Notes: generated from the sequence alone by a model not told the origin. A stretch of 9,803 nt of DNA from Verrucomicrobiales bacterium (GCA_007123695.1 SLGN01000004.1:1-9803), one strand, 5' to 3'. Positions 1 through 7,130 are shown, counted from the stretch's first letter. Program-made: numbers and translations.

Positions 1-2300
1 ACGCCGAGAGCCTGAAGGGTTTCAACATCGCCATGCTGGAGGGCAGCCGCCTCGTGGGCGAAGACCATCGCCGCCCCGGCCTCCTCTATCTCGCGATGTG
101 CGCCATCGACACCGGTCAACCCGAGGCCGGGCTCCGGCACGTCCGCAGCTATCTGGAGGAGTTCCCCCGCGACGACCATCCCATCTCCTACGTCGTCGGA
201 CGGCTGTGGGCGCTGGTCGCCGCCGAGGACAAAGACGAGCGGCCCGCCTGCATCGAACGGCTCCGGGAGGATCTCGCCTCGCCCGCGATGAACCAGGACC
301 GCCTGCCCTCCGTTGTGCAGCTCGTGCGCCTCCTCGGTCTCGAGGGCCGCCACGCCGAGATCCGCGGAATGCTCGAGACCGAACTGGCGCATCCCGCGCA
401 CGCCGACGATCCCGCATCGAAGGCCAGCCTCGTGCAAATGCTGCGCGGCGAGACCGAGGGAGAGGCCCTCTCCGCCGCCGTCTCGCGATGGCTCGGGCGC
501 CACGCGCCGCCGTGGTTCGAAAGCCTGCCGCCCCTCGACCTGGCCGAACTCGGCATCGACGAAGACGACGAGCCCGCCGAGATCGACAATGAAATCGAAC
601 GGCTCCCCTCCCCGTCGCGGATCAAGGCCGGATTTCTCGCCGCGCAGCATCCGCGCCTCGACAGCGACTGGCGCATCCGCTGGTTCGGCAACTCCCTCGC
701 GAGCTTGGCGCGGACCCAGGCCCTCCGCGAAGAGCAGTTCGTTTCCATCGTCGCCGACCTGCTCGACGACCCCGAGGCGCCGGCCCCGCTGAAGAGCCAG
801 GTCGCTCGCGTCGTTGCCTTCACCTGCGCCGACCTCGAGGAAGCACGGGTCTTCGGTCTGCTTTCCGAGAAATTCGACGACGAGTCCCTCGACGACAATA
901 CCCGGGGAGCCATCGACGTCGTTGCGACGGTCTTCGCCACCGACCCGTCAAACCCCGAAGACGCACGCGAGGCCGTCGAGCGCTATCTGGAGCGGAAGGA
1001 TCCATGGCTGCTCGGACTGCTTGTCGAATGGCTTGCCGAAAGAGCCCTCCTCCACGGTCGGACCACCACCGCCGACGCCGCAGTCGAGGCCCTCTCCGCC
1101 GCAGGCAGGCGCCCGGGCCTCGACGCAGCGCAGTTGAAGAGCCTGCGGCTGGGCGCGGTGCGGGCAAGCGCCGCGGTGAAACGCCTCCTGCCCGTGCACG
1201 ACGCGCTCGCCGCGATCCTGCTCGAGCACCCCGAACATCCGCGCGAGAAGGAGGCGGCGCCTGTTCCCGACCTTTTCGGCTGGCCCGACCGCGACGTGCT
1301 CGGCGCGGCCGCGTGGATGGCTGCGTTTCGCGAGCAGGTGCGTCGCGGAACGTATCCCCGCCGACACCTCCACATCTGGCATGCCTGCGCCCGCACCCTC
1401 GCCCGGATCGACGGCCAGGGCAGTTGGGAGACCCGGCGGCGCATGGTCGCCGCGCTGATCGAGGCCGCGCCCGAGGAGGATGCCGACCGCGCCGAAATCG
1501 TGGAACTCGCCGAAGACCTCATCGACATCGACAGCGAACAGGAAAGAGACCTGCTCCAAGCCATGCTGAAACCATGGCGCGACCAGCGCCAGCCCGCCAC
1601 CCTTTCGGCCATCCGTCTCCTCGATGCGGCCATCGCCGTGCGCACTGGACGCTTCGGAGAACTCGACGCCCTCGCCTCGAAGATTGACGACCCGGACGCA
1701 GTCGCGAGAGTGCGCCGGATGCAACTGGCCCGGGCCATCGCGACCGAGGACGCCAACCTGGCCCGCCGCACTCTCGACGGCATCGACCCCGAGGATCTGC
1801 TCGCCCGCAGCTTGCTCCCCGTCGCCATCCCCGCGCTGCGGCTCGCCGCCCGCGAAGAAGAGCTGGTCCTCGCCCTCGAGGAAGCCGAGGAGGCCCTGCC
1901 CGAGATGATCGCCCAAGCTTGGACGGGGCGCTTCGCGAGGGCGTTCGCTGGCACCGTAGAGCTTGCTGCCCTTCTCGGGAAGCACGACGAACTCCCCTCC
2001 GCTTGGCTCGACGACTGCCTCGCCGCCTACCCCGAAGCCATGGACCGCCTCGCCGTCGAGGCCCGCCTTGCCGAACTCGGAGAAGATTGGCCGCGCCTTC
2101 TCGAGGTATCCGCCGAACTCGTCGAAACCTATCCCTCGTTCTACGAGAACTACTGGCCCAAGGCCCTCTCCCTGTCGAAGCTGGGCCGCGACGACGAGGC
2201 GATCGCGCCTCTCGAGGTCTACCTCCGCTACTGCCACAACGAAGCGGACAGCGCGAAAGCACGCCGCCTGCAAGCGCGGCTGAAGAACCGGAGGAATTGA
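1..2300 (+). CDS. Large TPR-like helical-repeat protein, 5' end outside window
   Basis: The reading frame is open from the first complete codon (base 3) to the TGA at 2298-2300, at least 766 residues. An ATG at 33 is in frame, but coding-like residues (AESLKGFNIA) precede it, so the true start lies upstream. The protein is almost entirely helical and rich in Ala, Leu, Glu and Arg. Paired-helix TPR-like units are visible at the visible N-terminus (around LYLAMCAIDTGQPEAGLRHV) and the C-terminus (YWPKALSLSKLGRDDEAIAP). An acidic linker (ELGIDEDDEPAEIDNEIE) lies near residue 180 of the visible part. No catalytic motif or membrane segment is visible. Proteins of this kind are usually protein-interaction scaffolds; no specific role can be assigned. 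It is separated from the next genes by 176 bp, so it probably ends its own transcript. Confidence 0.8.
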   Translation, partial: AESLKGFNIAMLEGSRLVGEDHRRPGLLYLAMCAIDTGQPEAGLRHVRSYLEEFPRDDHPISYVVGRLWALVAAEDKDERPACIERLREDLASPAMNQDRLPSVVQLVRLLGLEGRHAEIRGMLETELAHPAHADDPASKASLVQMLRGETEGEALSAAVSRWLGRHAPPWFESLPPLDLAELGIDEDDEPAEIDNEIERLPSPSRIKAGFLAAQHPRLDSDWRIRWFGNSLASLARTQALREEQFVSIVADLLDDPEAPAPLKSQVARVVAFTCADLEEARVFGLLSEKFDDESLDDNTRGAIDVVATVFATDPSNPEDAREAVERYLERKDPWLLGLLVEWLAERALLHGRTTTADAAVEALSAAGRRPGLDAAQLKSLRLGAVRASAAVKRLLPVHDALAAILLEHPEHPREKEAAPVPDLFGWPDRDVLGAAAWMAAFREQVRRGTYPRRHLHIWHACARTLARIDGQGSWETRRRMVAALIEAAPEEDADRAEIVELAEDLIDIDSEQERDLLQAMLKPWRDQRQPATLSAIRLLDAAIAVRTGRFGELDALASKIDDPDAVARVRRMQLARAIATEDANLARRTLDGIDPEDLLARSLLPVAIPALRLAAREEELVLALEEAEEALPEMIAQAWTGRFARAFAGTVELAALLGKHDELPSAWLDDCLAAYPEAMDRLAVEARLAELGEDWPRLLEVSAELVETYPSFYENYWPKALSLSKLGRDDEAIAPLEVYLRYCHNEADSAKARRLQARLKNRRN

Positions 2301-2352
2301 GGGAGGCATCGCGTCGCCCCTCACCATGTCGGGCAGAGGAGCGTTACGGGCG

Positions 2353-2367
2353 CGCAAAAAATTTGCG
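2353..2367. repeat. Small inverted repeat downstream of the TPR gene
   Basis: CGCAAA and TTTGCG form a perfect 6-bp inverted repeat around three A residues, 53 bp after the TPR gene stop. There is no T-tract after it, so a terminator role is uncertain. The second arm also overlaps a possible -35-like TTGCGT. Confidence 0.25.
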
Positions 2368-2442
2368 TGACAAGCTCATCCTCTAGCCTGCACAACCATG
2401 AAGCCCGGGTCGTTGACCCGTTTGAAGAGAAGAGTCGATACA

Positions 2443-2470
2443 TTGACGGGAAACCGTATTCCCGTATGAT
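2443..2470 (+). promoter_or_regulatory. Sigma-70-type promoter of the vapBC-like operon
   Basis: TTGACG (2443-2448) and TATGAT (2465-2470) are separated by 16 bp and match the -35 and -10 consensus well. The antitoxin ATG is at 2477, six bases after the -10 element, which is about where transcription would begin. The mRNA would therefore be leaderless or nearly so, consistent with the lack of a Shine-Dalgarno sequence. Confidence 0.6.
2446..2465. promoter_or_regulatory. Palindromic operator candidate for antitoxin autoregulation
   Basis: ACGGGAA (2446-2452) and TTCCCGT (2459-2465) are perfect reverse complements separated by 6 bp. They cover the spacer and touch both promoter boxes. Ribbon-helix-helix antitoxins of VapB type are known to repress their own promoter by binding such palindromes. 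The position and symmetry fit that role; binding is inferred. Confidence 0.55.
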
Positions 2471-2476
2471 TGGGTC

Positions 2477-2626
2477 ATGAAGACGACCATCGACATCCCC
2501 GAAGCCCTCTACAAGCGGACGAAGATCCGCGCGGTGGAAACCGGGCGCACCCTTAAGGATCTCGTTCTCACATCCTTGGAAAAGGAGCTCGATCCAGCAT
2601 TCACGGCGCTACCTTCCCCCACATAG
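2477..2626 (+). pseudogene. vapB: VapB-type antitoxin, cut short by an in-frame amber codon
   Basis: The ATG at 2477 opens a 49-residue ORF ending at TAG 2624-2626. The start (MKTTIDIPEALYKRTKIRAV) is typical of ribbon-helix-helix antitoxins: a short DNA-binding strand, then two helices (ETGRTLKDLVLTSLEKEL). Past the TAG the same frame stays open for 40 more codons to TGA 2747-2749, reading ANRELRPDSQAALQAGAF and ending DSTVLISEDRSSREDALL. This resembles the usual toxin-binding tail of such antitoxins, and it overlaps the toxin ATG by 14 bp in the usual operon manner. The original gene was therefore most likely 2477-2749, about 90 residues, with the TAG replacing a sense codon, perhaps TGG or TAC/TAT. 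The remaining product keeps the DNA-binding part but loses the toxin-neutralising tail. A natural suppressor or sequencing error is the alternative. Confidence 0.75.
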
Positions 2627-2735
2627 GCGAACCGAGAGCTGCGGCCTGATTCCCAAGCAGCCCTCCAAGCCGGGGCCTTCTCCGGCGGCACCGATTCCAC
2701 CGTCCTCATTTCCGAAGACCGGTCCTCGCGCGAAG

Positions 2736-3183
2736 ATGCTCTACTTTGACAGCACTTACTTGTTCCGGATCTATTCTGCGGAGCAGGGGCATCAAGCAGT
2801 GAAAGACCTGCTGGTGAAAACCAACCAACCAACCCGCGGCCATCGCTTGGCACGGACGCGCCGAAATCGCCTCGATCCTCCTGCGCAAACGCCGCGAGGG
2901 TGCCGATGCCCCGGAACATCTTGCGAGCCTCGCCAAACAGTTCCGCGATGACCGCCAGCAACAACTCATCCACTTCCTGCCTCTCACCGAGGCCGTGATG
3001 ACCCGCCTCGAATCCGTCCTCGCCTCCGCTCCTGCCGCCACCAACATCCGCGCCGCCGATGCCCTCCACCTCGCCTGCGCCGCCGAGCACGGCTTCACCG
3101 AAGTCTATTCCAACGACCGCATCTTCCTCGCGGCCGCGCCGCTTTTCGGACTCACCGGGCTGAATCTGATTCCGGGACCATAG
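2736..3183 (+). pseudogene. vapC: VapC-type PIN-domain toxin ribonuclease, frameshifted by a 4-bp repeat expansion
   Basis: Reading starts at ATG 2736 (MLYFDSTYLFRIYS) and is coherent to about 2830. It then continues one base out of frame from about 2836 (AAIAWHGRAEIASILLRKRR) to TAG 3181-3183. Removing one AACC unit from the four-unit tract at 2819-2834 restores a single 147-residue protein. That is normal for a VapC PIN toxin, a Mg-dependent RNase. In the restored numbering the four acidic active-site residues are D5 (YFDST), E42 (GRAEIA), D107 (RAADALHL) and D126 (YSNDRIF), so nothing but the shift is missing. As it stands, translation from 2736 ends at 2951 after 71 residues. There is no Shine-Dalgarno sequence; the ATG overlaps the original antitoxin end by 14 bp, which suggests coupled translation. 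Slippage or a sequencing error at the repeat are alternatives. Confidence 0.8.
2819..2834. repeat. (AACC)4 tetranucleotide tract inside the toxin gene
   Basis: Four perfect tandem AACC units run from 2819 to 2834 within the vapC-like gene. Three units would give an intact reading frame; the fourth shifts it. Tetranucleotide tracts in coding sequence are a known substrate for replication slippage, although four units is short compared with established phase-variable genes. Confidence 0.85.
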
Positions 3184-3188
3184 CCCAT

Positions 3189-3341
3189 TCAAGAATTCGC
3201 AGCGACTAGTGCCTCGTAGCGATCCCATAGGGCGAGGCGTCGGCACCAGGTTTCGATGTAGGGGCGATCCTCGACGGCGGCATAGATTCCCTTCTCTTCC
3301 AACTGCCGGACCGCGTCGAGGCACCGCCGTGAAAAGATCAT
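3189..3341 (-). CDS. Possible small ORF or gene remnant, function unknown
   Basis: ATG at 3341-3339 opens 50 codons reading leftward to TGA at 3191-3189. The protein (start MIFSRRCLDAVRQLEEKGIY, later DRPYIETWCRRLALWDRYE) looks like a natural helical C-terminal segment, not noise. A Shine-Dalgarno-like GAGGGG lies about 9 bases before the ATG. The frame stays open upstream to 3491, but that stretch runs antisense into the lipoprotein gene and does not look coding. It converges on the vapC-like gene and diverges from the lipoprotein gene. It may be the tail of a larger gene left by a rearrangement near the toxin-antitoxin locus. I do not recognise the family. Confidence 0.4.
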   Translation of the reverse strand: MIFSRRCLDAVRQLEEKGIYAAVEDRPYIETWCRRLALWDRYEALVAANS

Positions 3342-3371
3342 TTTTCCGTTCCCCTCGCGGGTCCGCCGCGC

Positions 3372-3377
3372 TACACT
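3372..3377 (+). promoter_or_regulatory. -10-like element just upstream of the lipoprotein gene
   Basis: TACACT ends 7 bases before the ATG at 3385 and matches the TAnnnT core of a -10 box. No convincing -35 box is seen at the right distance, so the call is weak. If used, it would give a leaderless or very short-leader transcript like the one predicted for the vapBC promoter. Confidence 0.25.
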
Positions 3378-3384
3378 GCACGCC

Positions 3385-4260
3385 ATGCGTTCCTTACCGC
3401 TCCTCCTCCTCGCCGTGATCGCCCTGCTCGTGCCGTCCTGCGTCCGCACCTCCACGGTGGTGCGGGTGAAGAAGGACGGCAGCGGTAACATCGTGGCCCG
3501 CTACTACTTCTCGCCCGAGATGCTCGCGATGCTCGACCAGCTCGAGGCTCTCGGCGGCGCCCTGGGCGACGCGGGCGGGGGCGGCGGTCCGGACCTCGGG
3601 CTCATCCGCGACCTCGCCAAGCCCGACGAAGCTTCCCTGCGCGAGGACGCCGCCGGATATGGCAAAGGGGTGCGCTACGCCAAGCACGAAACCGCCAAGG
3701 AAGACGACGGATGGCAGGGCTACGCCGTGGTCTACGAATTCGACGACATCGGCACCGTCCGCATCGACGAGAGTTCGATGCCGGGCAAGGCTCAGGAATT
3801 CATCCAGTCCGCCGGCGAGGAGATCGAGGCGGGCAAGGGCGGCGCCCTTTCCTTCGCCCTCGAGGGCGACGTCCTCACCGTGACGACGAGCTTCGCCAAG
3901 GACGGCTGGGAGGGGCTCGTCAACCAAGAGCAGATCGATCAGGCCGAGGCCATGGGCGTCGCGCCCTCGGAGGGCCTAAAGATGGCGGCTGGCATGGCCC
4001 AGGGCATGCGCATCGGCTACTTCCTTCGCGCCGACGCCGGCTTCTCCGAAACCACCGCCGAACACGTCGCGGAAGATCTCATCATCATCAGCGACGTCGA
4101 TGTCGCCAAGGTCATGGCCGACCCCGCCTTCGGCGCCTTTCTCGACAAGTTCGCCGCCGATCCCGAATCCGCCACCCCCGAGTCCTTCGCCAAGCTGATC
4201 GAGGAAATCGAGGCCATGACCGTCGAGACGAAGGAATCCTTCACCGTGAAGCTGAAGTAG
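3385..4260 (+). CDS. Putative membrane-anchored lipoprotein, unknown function
   Basis: This encodes 291 residues. The N-terminus is a lipoprotein signal: MRS, a Leu/Ala/Val core, then lipobox L-V-P-S-C with the lipidated cysteine at residue 19. The mature part begins with a strand-like segment (VVRVKKDGSGNIVARYYFSP), followed by a Gly-rich stretch near residues 57-68. A charged alternating strand/helix region (DGWQGYAVVYEFDDIGTVRI; SFALEGDVLTVTTSF) comes next, and an acidic helical C-terminus ends in SFTVKLK. The opening layout (Cys, then a dGSG-containing strand that may face a lipid-binding fold) recalls LppM/DUF3153-like lipoproteins, but this is a loose resemblance, not an identification. 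There is no Shine-Dalgarno sequence. The stop is 10 bp before the oxidoreductase ATG, suggesting one transcript, although a functional link is not evident. Confidence 0.8.
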   Translation: MRSLPLLLLAVIALLVPSCVRTSTVVRVKKDGSGNIVARYYFSPEMLAMLDQLEALGGALGDAGGGGGPDLGLIRDLAKPDEASLREDAAGYGKGVRYAKHETAKEDDGWQGYAVVYEFDDIGTVRIDESSMPGKAQEFIQSAGEEIEAGKGGALSFALEGDVLTVTTSFAKDGWEGLVNQEQIDQAEAMGVAPSEGLKMAAGMAQGMRIGYFLRADAGFSETTAEHVAEDLIIISDVDVAKVMADPAFGAFLDKFAADPESATPESFAKLIEEIEAMTVETKESFTVKLK

Positions 4261-4270
4261 GCGCCCCGGC

Positions 4271-5518
4271 ATGATCCGCATCGGCATCGTCGGCTGCGGC
4301 CGCATCCTCGCGGCGCATCTGGAGGGATACCGGATCCTGCGAGAGGCGGGAGTGGACGGCTTTGAAATCGCCGCGCTCTGCGCCCGGCGCGCCGAAGACG
4401 CCCTCTCCTACGTGAAGCGCGGCGAAGGTCCGGCCCAGCGGCCCGCCGTATCGGACCTGCCCGGCGATCCCCTCGCGATCGACGACCGCTATCTCTCGGA
4501 CTTCCAGGACACCGGCTCGGTCGAGATCTACACCGACTACCGCGAGATGATCGCCCGCGGCCGCATCGACGCGGTCAACGACTTCTCCACCCACGGGCTC
4601 CACCACCAGGTCGCCGAGGCCGCCTTCGCCCACGGACGCCACCTGCTCTCGCAGAAGCCGCTCGCCGTCACCATGGAGGGCGCGCGCCGCATGTGCGAGG
4701 GCGCCGAGCGCGCAGGGGTCACCTTCGGCGTCTTCGAAAACCTGCGCTACGTCCCCTCGGCGCGGCACCAGAGCTGGGCCTTTTCGGAGCACGGTCCCGC
4801 CGGGGCGCTGCAGATGGCGGTGCTCGGCAACATCGGGACCTGGTGGGCGCCCGACCTCGTCGTCGCCGAGACGCCGTGGCGGCACCGCATCGACGAGGGC
4901 GGCGGCATGGCGCTCGACCTCGGGCCGCATTTCTTCGACCTCGTGCGGCACGTCTCCGGCAGCGAGGTGGTGGCGGTGTCGGCGCGGACGCAGGTCGCCG
5001 AGGCGACGCGCTGGATCCGGCGCAGGGGCGAAAAGGCCGATGCGGTCGCCTGCGACGCCGACGACACTTTCCACGCCCATTTCTCCCTCGCCTCCGGCGC
5101 CTGCGGAACCATGTTCGGGAGCTGGGGCGGGCACGGCGGCAGCACCGTCGTCGGCGAGGGCGCGGTCTTCCACGGCAGCCGCGCCCGCGTCTGCGGCGAC
5201 GAGATCCGGATCGACGGCGAGCCCCCCCGCCCGCTCGCGGAACTCTACGCCGCCGAGGCCCCCGCGCAGCTCCGCGAGGCCCACTTTCCCCTCGGCCTCG
5301 AGGACGACTTCGCCCTCGCCCAGCTCGACTGGCTGCGCGCCGTCGAGCGCGGCGGACAGCCCGAATGCTCGGGGCGCGAGGGATTGCGCGACCTCGCCTG
5401 CGCCTACACCCTCGTCGAGTCCTCGCTCGCCGGCCGCGAGGTCGCCGTGGAGGAGGTCGAGTCGGGAGCGGTGCGCGCCTACCAGAGGCCGATCGACGAG
5501 CGCTACGGCCTGCTCTGA
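4271..5518 (+). CDS. Gfo/Idh/MocA-family NAD(P)-dependent sugar oxidoreductase
   Basis: The 415-residue cytoplasmic protein starts MIRIGIVGCGRILAAH, the GxGxxxxxH dinucleotide-binding fingerprint of Gfo/Idh/MocA enzymes (Rossmann domain, roughly residues 1-155). The C-terminal alpha/beta substrate domain carries EGGGMALDLGPHFFDLV. There D216-x-G-x-H220-x-x-D223 is the usual catalytic Asp/His region of the family. Members oxidise or reduce sugars and cyclitols such as myo-inositol, glucose-fructose or amino-sugar derivatives; the substrate here cannot be read from sequence. The cofactor-contacting E-K-P motif is Q-K-P (residues 128-130). An insert of about 25 residues after the second strand (residues 48-75) makes the protein longer than typical 330-390 aa members. 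It starts 10 bp after the lipoprotein stop and lies 72 bp before the sulfatase, so a glycan-catabolism context is plausible. Confidence 0.92.
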   Translation: MIRIGIVGCGRILAAHLEGYRILREAGVDGFEIAALCARRAEDALSYVKRGEGPAQRPAVSDLPGDPLAIDDRYLSDFQDTGSVEIYTDYREMIARGRIDAVNDFSTHGLHHQVAEAAFAHGRHLLSQKPLAVTMEGARRMCEGAERAGVTFGVFENLRYVPSARHQSWAFSEHGPAGALQMAVLGNIGTWWAPDLVVAETPWRHRIDEGGGMALDLGPHFFDLVRHVSGSEVVAVSARTQVAEATRWIRRRGEKADAVACDADDTFHAHFSLASGACGTMFGSWGGHGGSTVVGEGAVFHGSRARVCGDEIRIDGEPPRPLAELYAAEAPAQLREAHFPLGLEDDFALAQLDWLRAVERGGQPECSGREGLRDLACAYTLVESSLAGREVAVEEVESGAVRAYQRPIDERYGLL

Positions 5519-5553
5519 AGGGCGGGCGGCGGACATCGCCTCGTCCACGGCCC

Positions 5554-5582
5554 TTGACCCCCCGCCCCCGCGCTGGCAACTT
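5554..5582 (+). promoter_or_regulatory. Possible promoter of the sulfatase gene
   Basis: TTGACC (5554-5559) is a good -35 box in the 72-bp gap before the sulfatase. Seventeen bases later, CAACTT (5577-5582) is only a poor -10 match, ending 8 bases before the ATG. The spacing to the start codon resembles that at the vapBC promoter. Confidence 0.3.
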
Positions 5583-5590
5583 CCGTCACC

Positions 5591-7111
5591 ATGAAGCTCC
5601 CCGTCCTCTGCCTCGCGCTCCTCGTCGCCGTCCCGTTCTTCGCCCCGCCTGCCGCCGCCGCCGAGCGCAACGTGCTCTTCATCATCACCGACGACGAATC
5701 GCCCACCCTCGGCTGCTACGGAGACCCCGTCGCCAAGACGCCCGCGATCGACGCCGTGGCCGCCGACGGCGCCGTCTTTCTCAACGCCTACGCCACCACC
5801 GCGAGCTGCGCCGCGAGCCGCTCGGTCGTGATGTCCGGCCTGCACAACCACCGCAACGGGATGTACGGCCACCAGCACTCCTACCACGGGTTCGAATCGT
5901 GGAAGACCGTGGTCAGCCTCTCCCTGCCCCGGGTCATGGCCGGAGCGGGCTACCGCACCGGCCTCATCGGGAAGTACCACGTCGGCCCCGAGCTGGTCTA
6001 CCGCTACGAGACCTACCTCAAGGGAAACACCCGCAGCCCCGTCGAAATGGCCGAGAACTGCCGCGAGTTCATCGCCGGCGCCGACGACGACCGCCCCTTC
6101 TTCCTCTATTTCGCCACCTCCGACCCGCACCGGGGCGGCGGCGTCGACGACTCCTCCCGGCTCGAGCTGAAACCCAACCGCTTCGGCAACAAGCCCGACC
6201 GCGGCGCCTATCCGGGGATCGAGGAGGTCTTCTACGATCCCGCCGAGGTTCCCATCCCCCATTTCCTGACCGACAACCCCGAGGCCCGCGAAGAGCTCGC
6301 GCAATACTACCAGAGCGTCTCGCGCATCGACCAGGGCGTCGCCCGGCTCGTCGAGATCCTCAAGGAGGCGGGAGTCTACGACAAGACGCTCATCGTCTTC
6401 ACCTCGGACCACGGCATGGCCTTTCCAGGCGGCAAGACCACCGTCTACGAGGGCGGACTGCGCGTGCCCTTCGTGGTGCGCAACCCCTACGAGCCGAAGC
6501 GCGGCGTGCGCCACGAAGCCCTCGTCAGCCACATCGACATCACCCCGAGCCTGCTCGATTTCGCGGGGGGCCTCGACCGCGATCGGAACCGGCCGAAGAA
6601 GTTCGTCAACGCCGGGAAGTTCTGGGAAGACTACCCCGAGGTCGCCAAGGACAACCTCGGCCCCAAGCTCGACGCCTACCATGGAAAGTCGTGGGTGCCC
6701 ATCCTCGGCGACGGCTCGGCCGAGCACTGGGAGATGCTCCACGCCTCGCACACCTTCCACGAGATCCAGATGTACTACCCCATGCGCGTCGTCCGCGACC
6801 GCCGCTACAAGCTGATCTGGAACATCGCCCACGGTCTGCCCTACCCCTTTGCCTCCGACTTGTGGACCGCGAGCAGCTTCCAGGCGCAGTACCGCAAATC
6901 CCTCGACGCGCCCTACGGGCAGAAGACCGTCGGCGAATACATCCATCGCCCCGCCTTCGAACTCTACCGAATCGACGAGGACCCGCACGAGTCGCGCAAC
7001 CTCGCCGGAGATCCCGAATACTCCGAAATCCTGCGGGAATACCAGGAAAAGCTCCGCGCCATGCAGCAGGAGCTGGGCGACCCCTGGATCCTGAAATGGG
7101 AATATGAATAG
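5591..7111 (+). CDS. Exported SGSH-like sulfatase (N-sulfoglucosamine sulfohydrolase type)
   Basis: This is a 506-residue arylsulfatase-fold enzyme. A Sec signal peptide (residues 1-24, ending PAAAA) precedes NVLFIITDDE, whose D34 and D35 bind the metal. The formylglycine signature is C73-A-A-S-R77 (TTASCAASRSVVMSG), so the cysteine must be oxidised by a formylglycine-generating or anaerobic maturase that is not in this window. Further family residues are K128 and H130 (GLIGKYHVGPE), H180 (TSDPHR), D273-H274 (FTSDHG) and K282. The overall pattern closely follows mammalian heparan N-sulfatase SGSH: NGMYGHQHSYHGF, GKYHVGPELVY, DDRPFFLYFA, YYPMRVV and the C-terminal DPHESRNLAGDPEYSEIL. I infer action on N-sulfated glucosamine or a related sulfated sugar outside the cytoplasm. 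Exact substrate and linkage (sulfamate versus ester) are unproven. It sits between an oxidoreductase and a glycoside hydrolase on the same strand. Confidence 0.93.
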   Translation: MKLPVLCLALLVAVPFFAPPAAAAERNVLFIITDDESPTLGCYGDPVAKTPAIDAVAADGAVFLNAYATTASCAASRSVVMSGLHNHRNGMYGHQHSYHGFESWKTVVSLSLPRVMAGAGYRTGLIGKYHVGPELVYRYETYLKGNTRSPVEMAENCREFIAGADDDRPFFLYFATSDPHRGGGVDDSSRLELKPNRFGNKPDRGAYPGIEEVFYDPAEVPIPHFLTDNPEAREELAQYYQSVSRIDQGVARLVEILKEAGVYDKTLIVFTSDHGMAFPGGKTTVYEGGLRVPFVVRNPYEPKRGVRHEALVSHIDITPSLLDFAGGLDRDRNRPKKFVNAGKFWEDYPEVAKDNLGPKLDAYHGKSWVPILGDGSAEHWEMLHASHTFHEIQMYYPMRVVRDRRYKLIWNIAHGLPYPFASDLWTASSFQAQYRKSLDAPYGQKTVGEYIHRPAFELYRIDEDPHESRNLAGDPEYSEILREYQEKLRAMQQELGDPWILKWEYE

Positions 7112-7130
7112 GCCGCTCCGGGCCCGCCTT

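Noticed and set aside
2398..2469. A 23-codon ORF (MKPGSLTRLKRRVDTLTG...) upstream of the antitoxin, preceded by TAGCCT
   Set aside because: It is too short, has no recognisable content and runs through the vapBC promoter; the -10-like element has no well-spaced -35.
2995..3183. Independent small gene starting at the internal ATG 2995
   Set aside because: Its 62 residues are simply the C-terminal part of the frameshifted PIN toxin, containing two of its four acidic residues.
5889..5898. GGTTCGAATC, which resembles a tRNA T-loop
   Set aside because: It lies inside the conserved HGFESW coding segment of the sulfatase, and no acceptor or anticodon stem surrounds it.
4693..7107. A long plus-strand frame (about 804 codons) running through oxidoreductase and sulfatase
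   Set aside because: It is extremely Arg/Pro-rich, crosses the intergenic gap between two genes with clear motifs in other frames, and has the typical composition of an out-of-frame GC-rich shadow.
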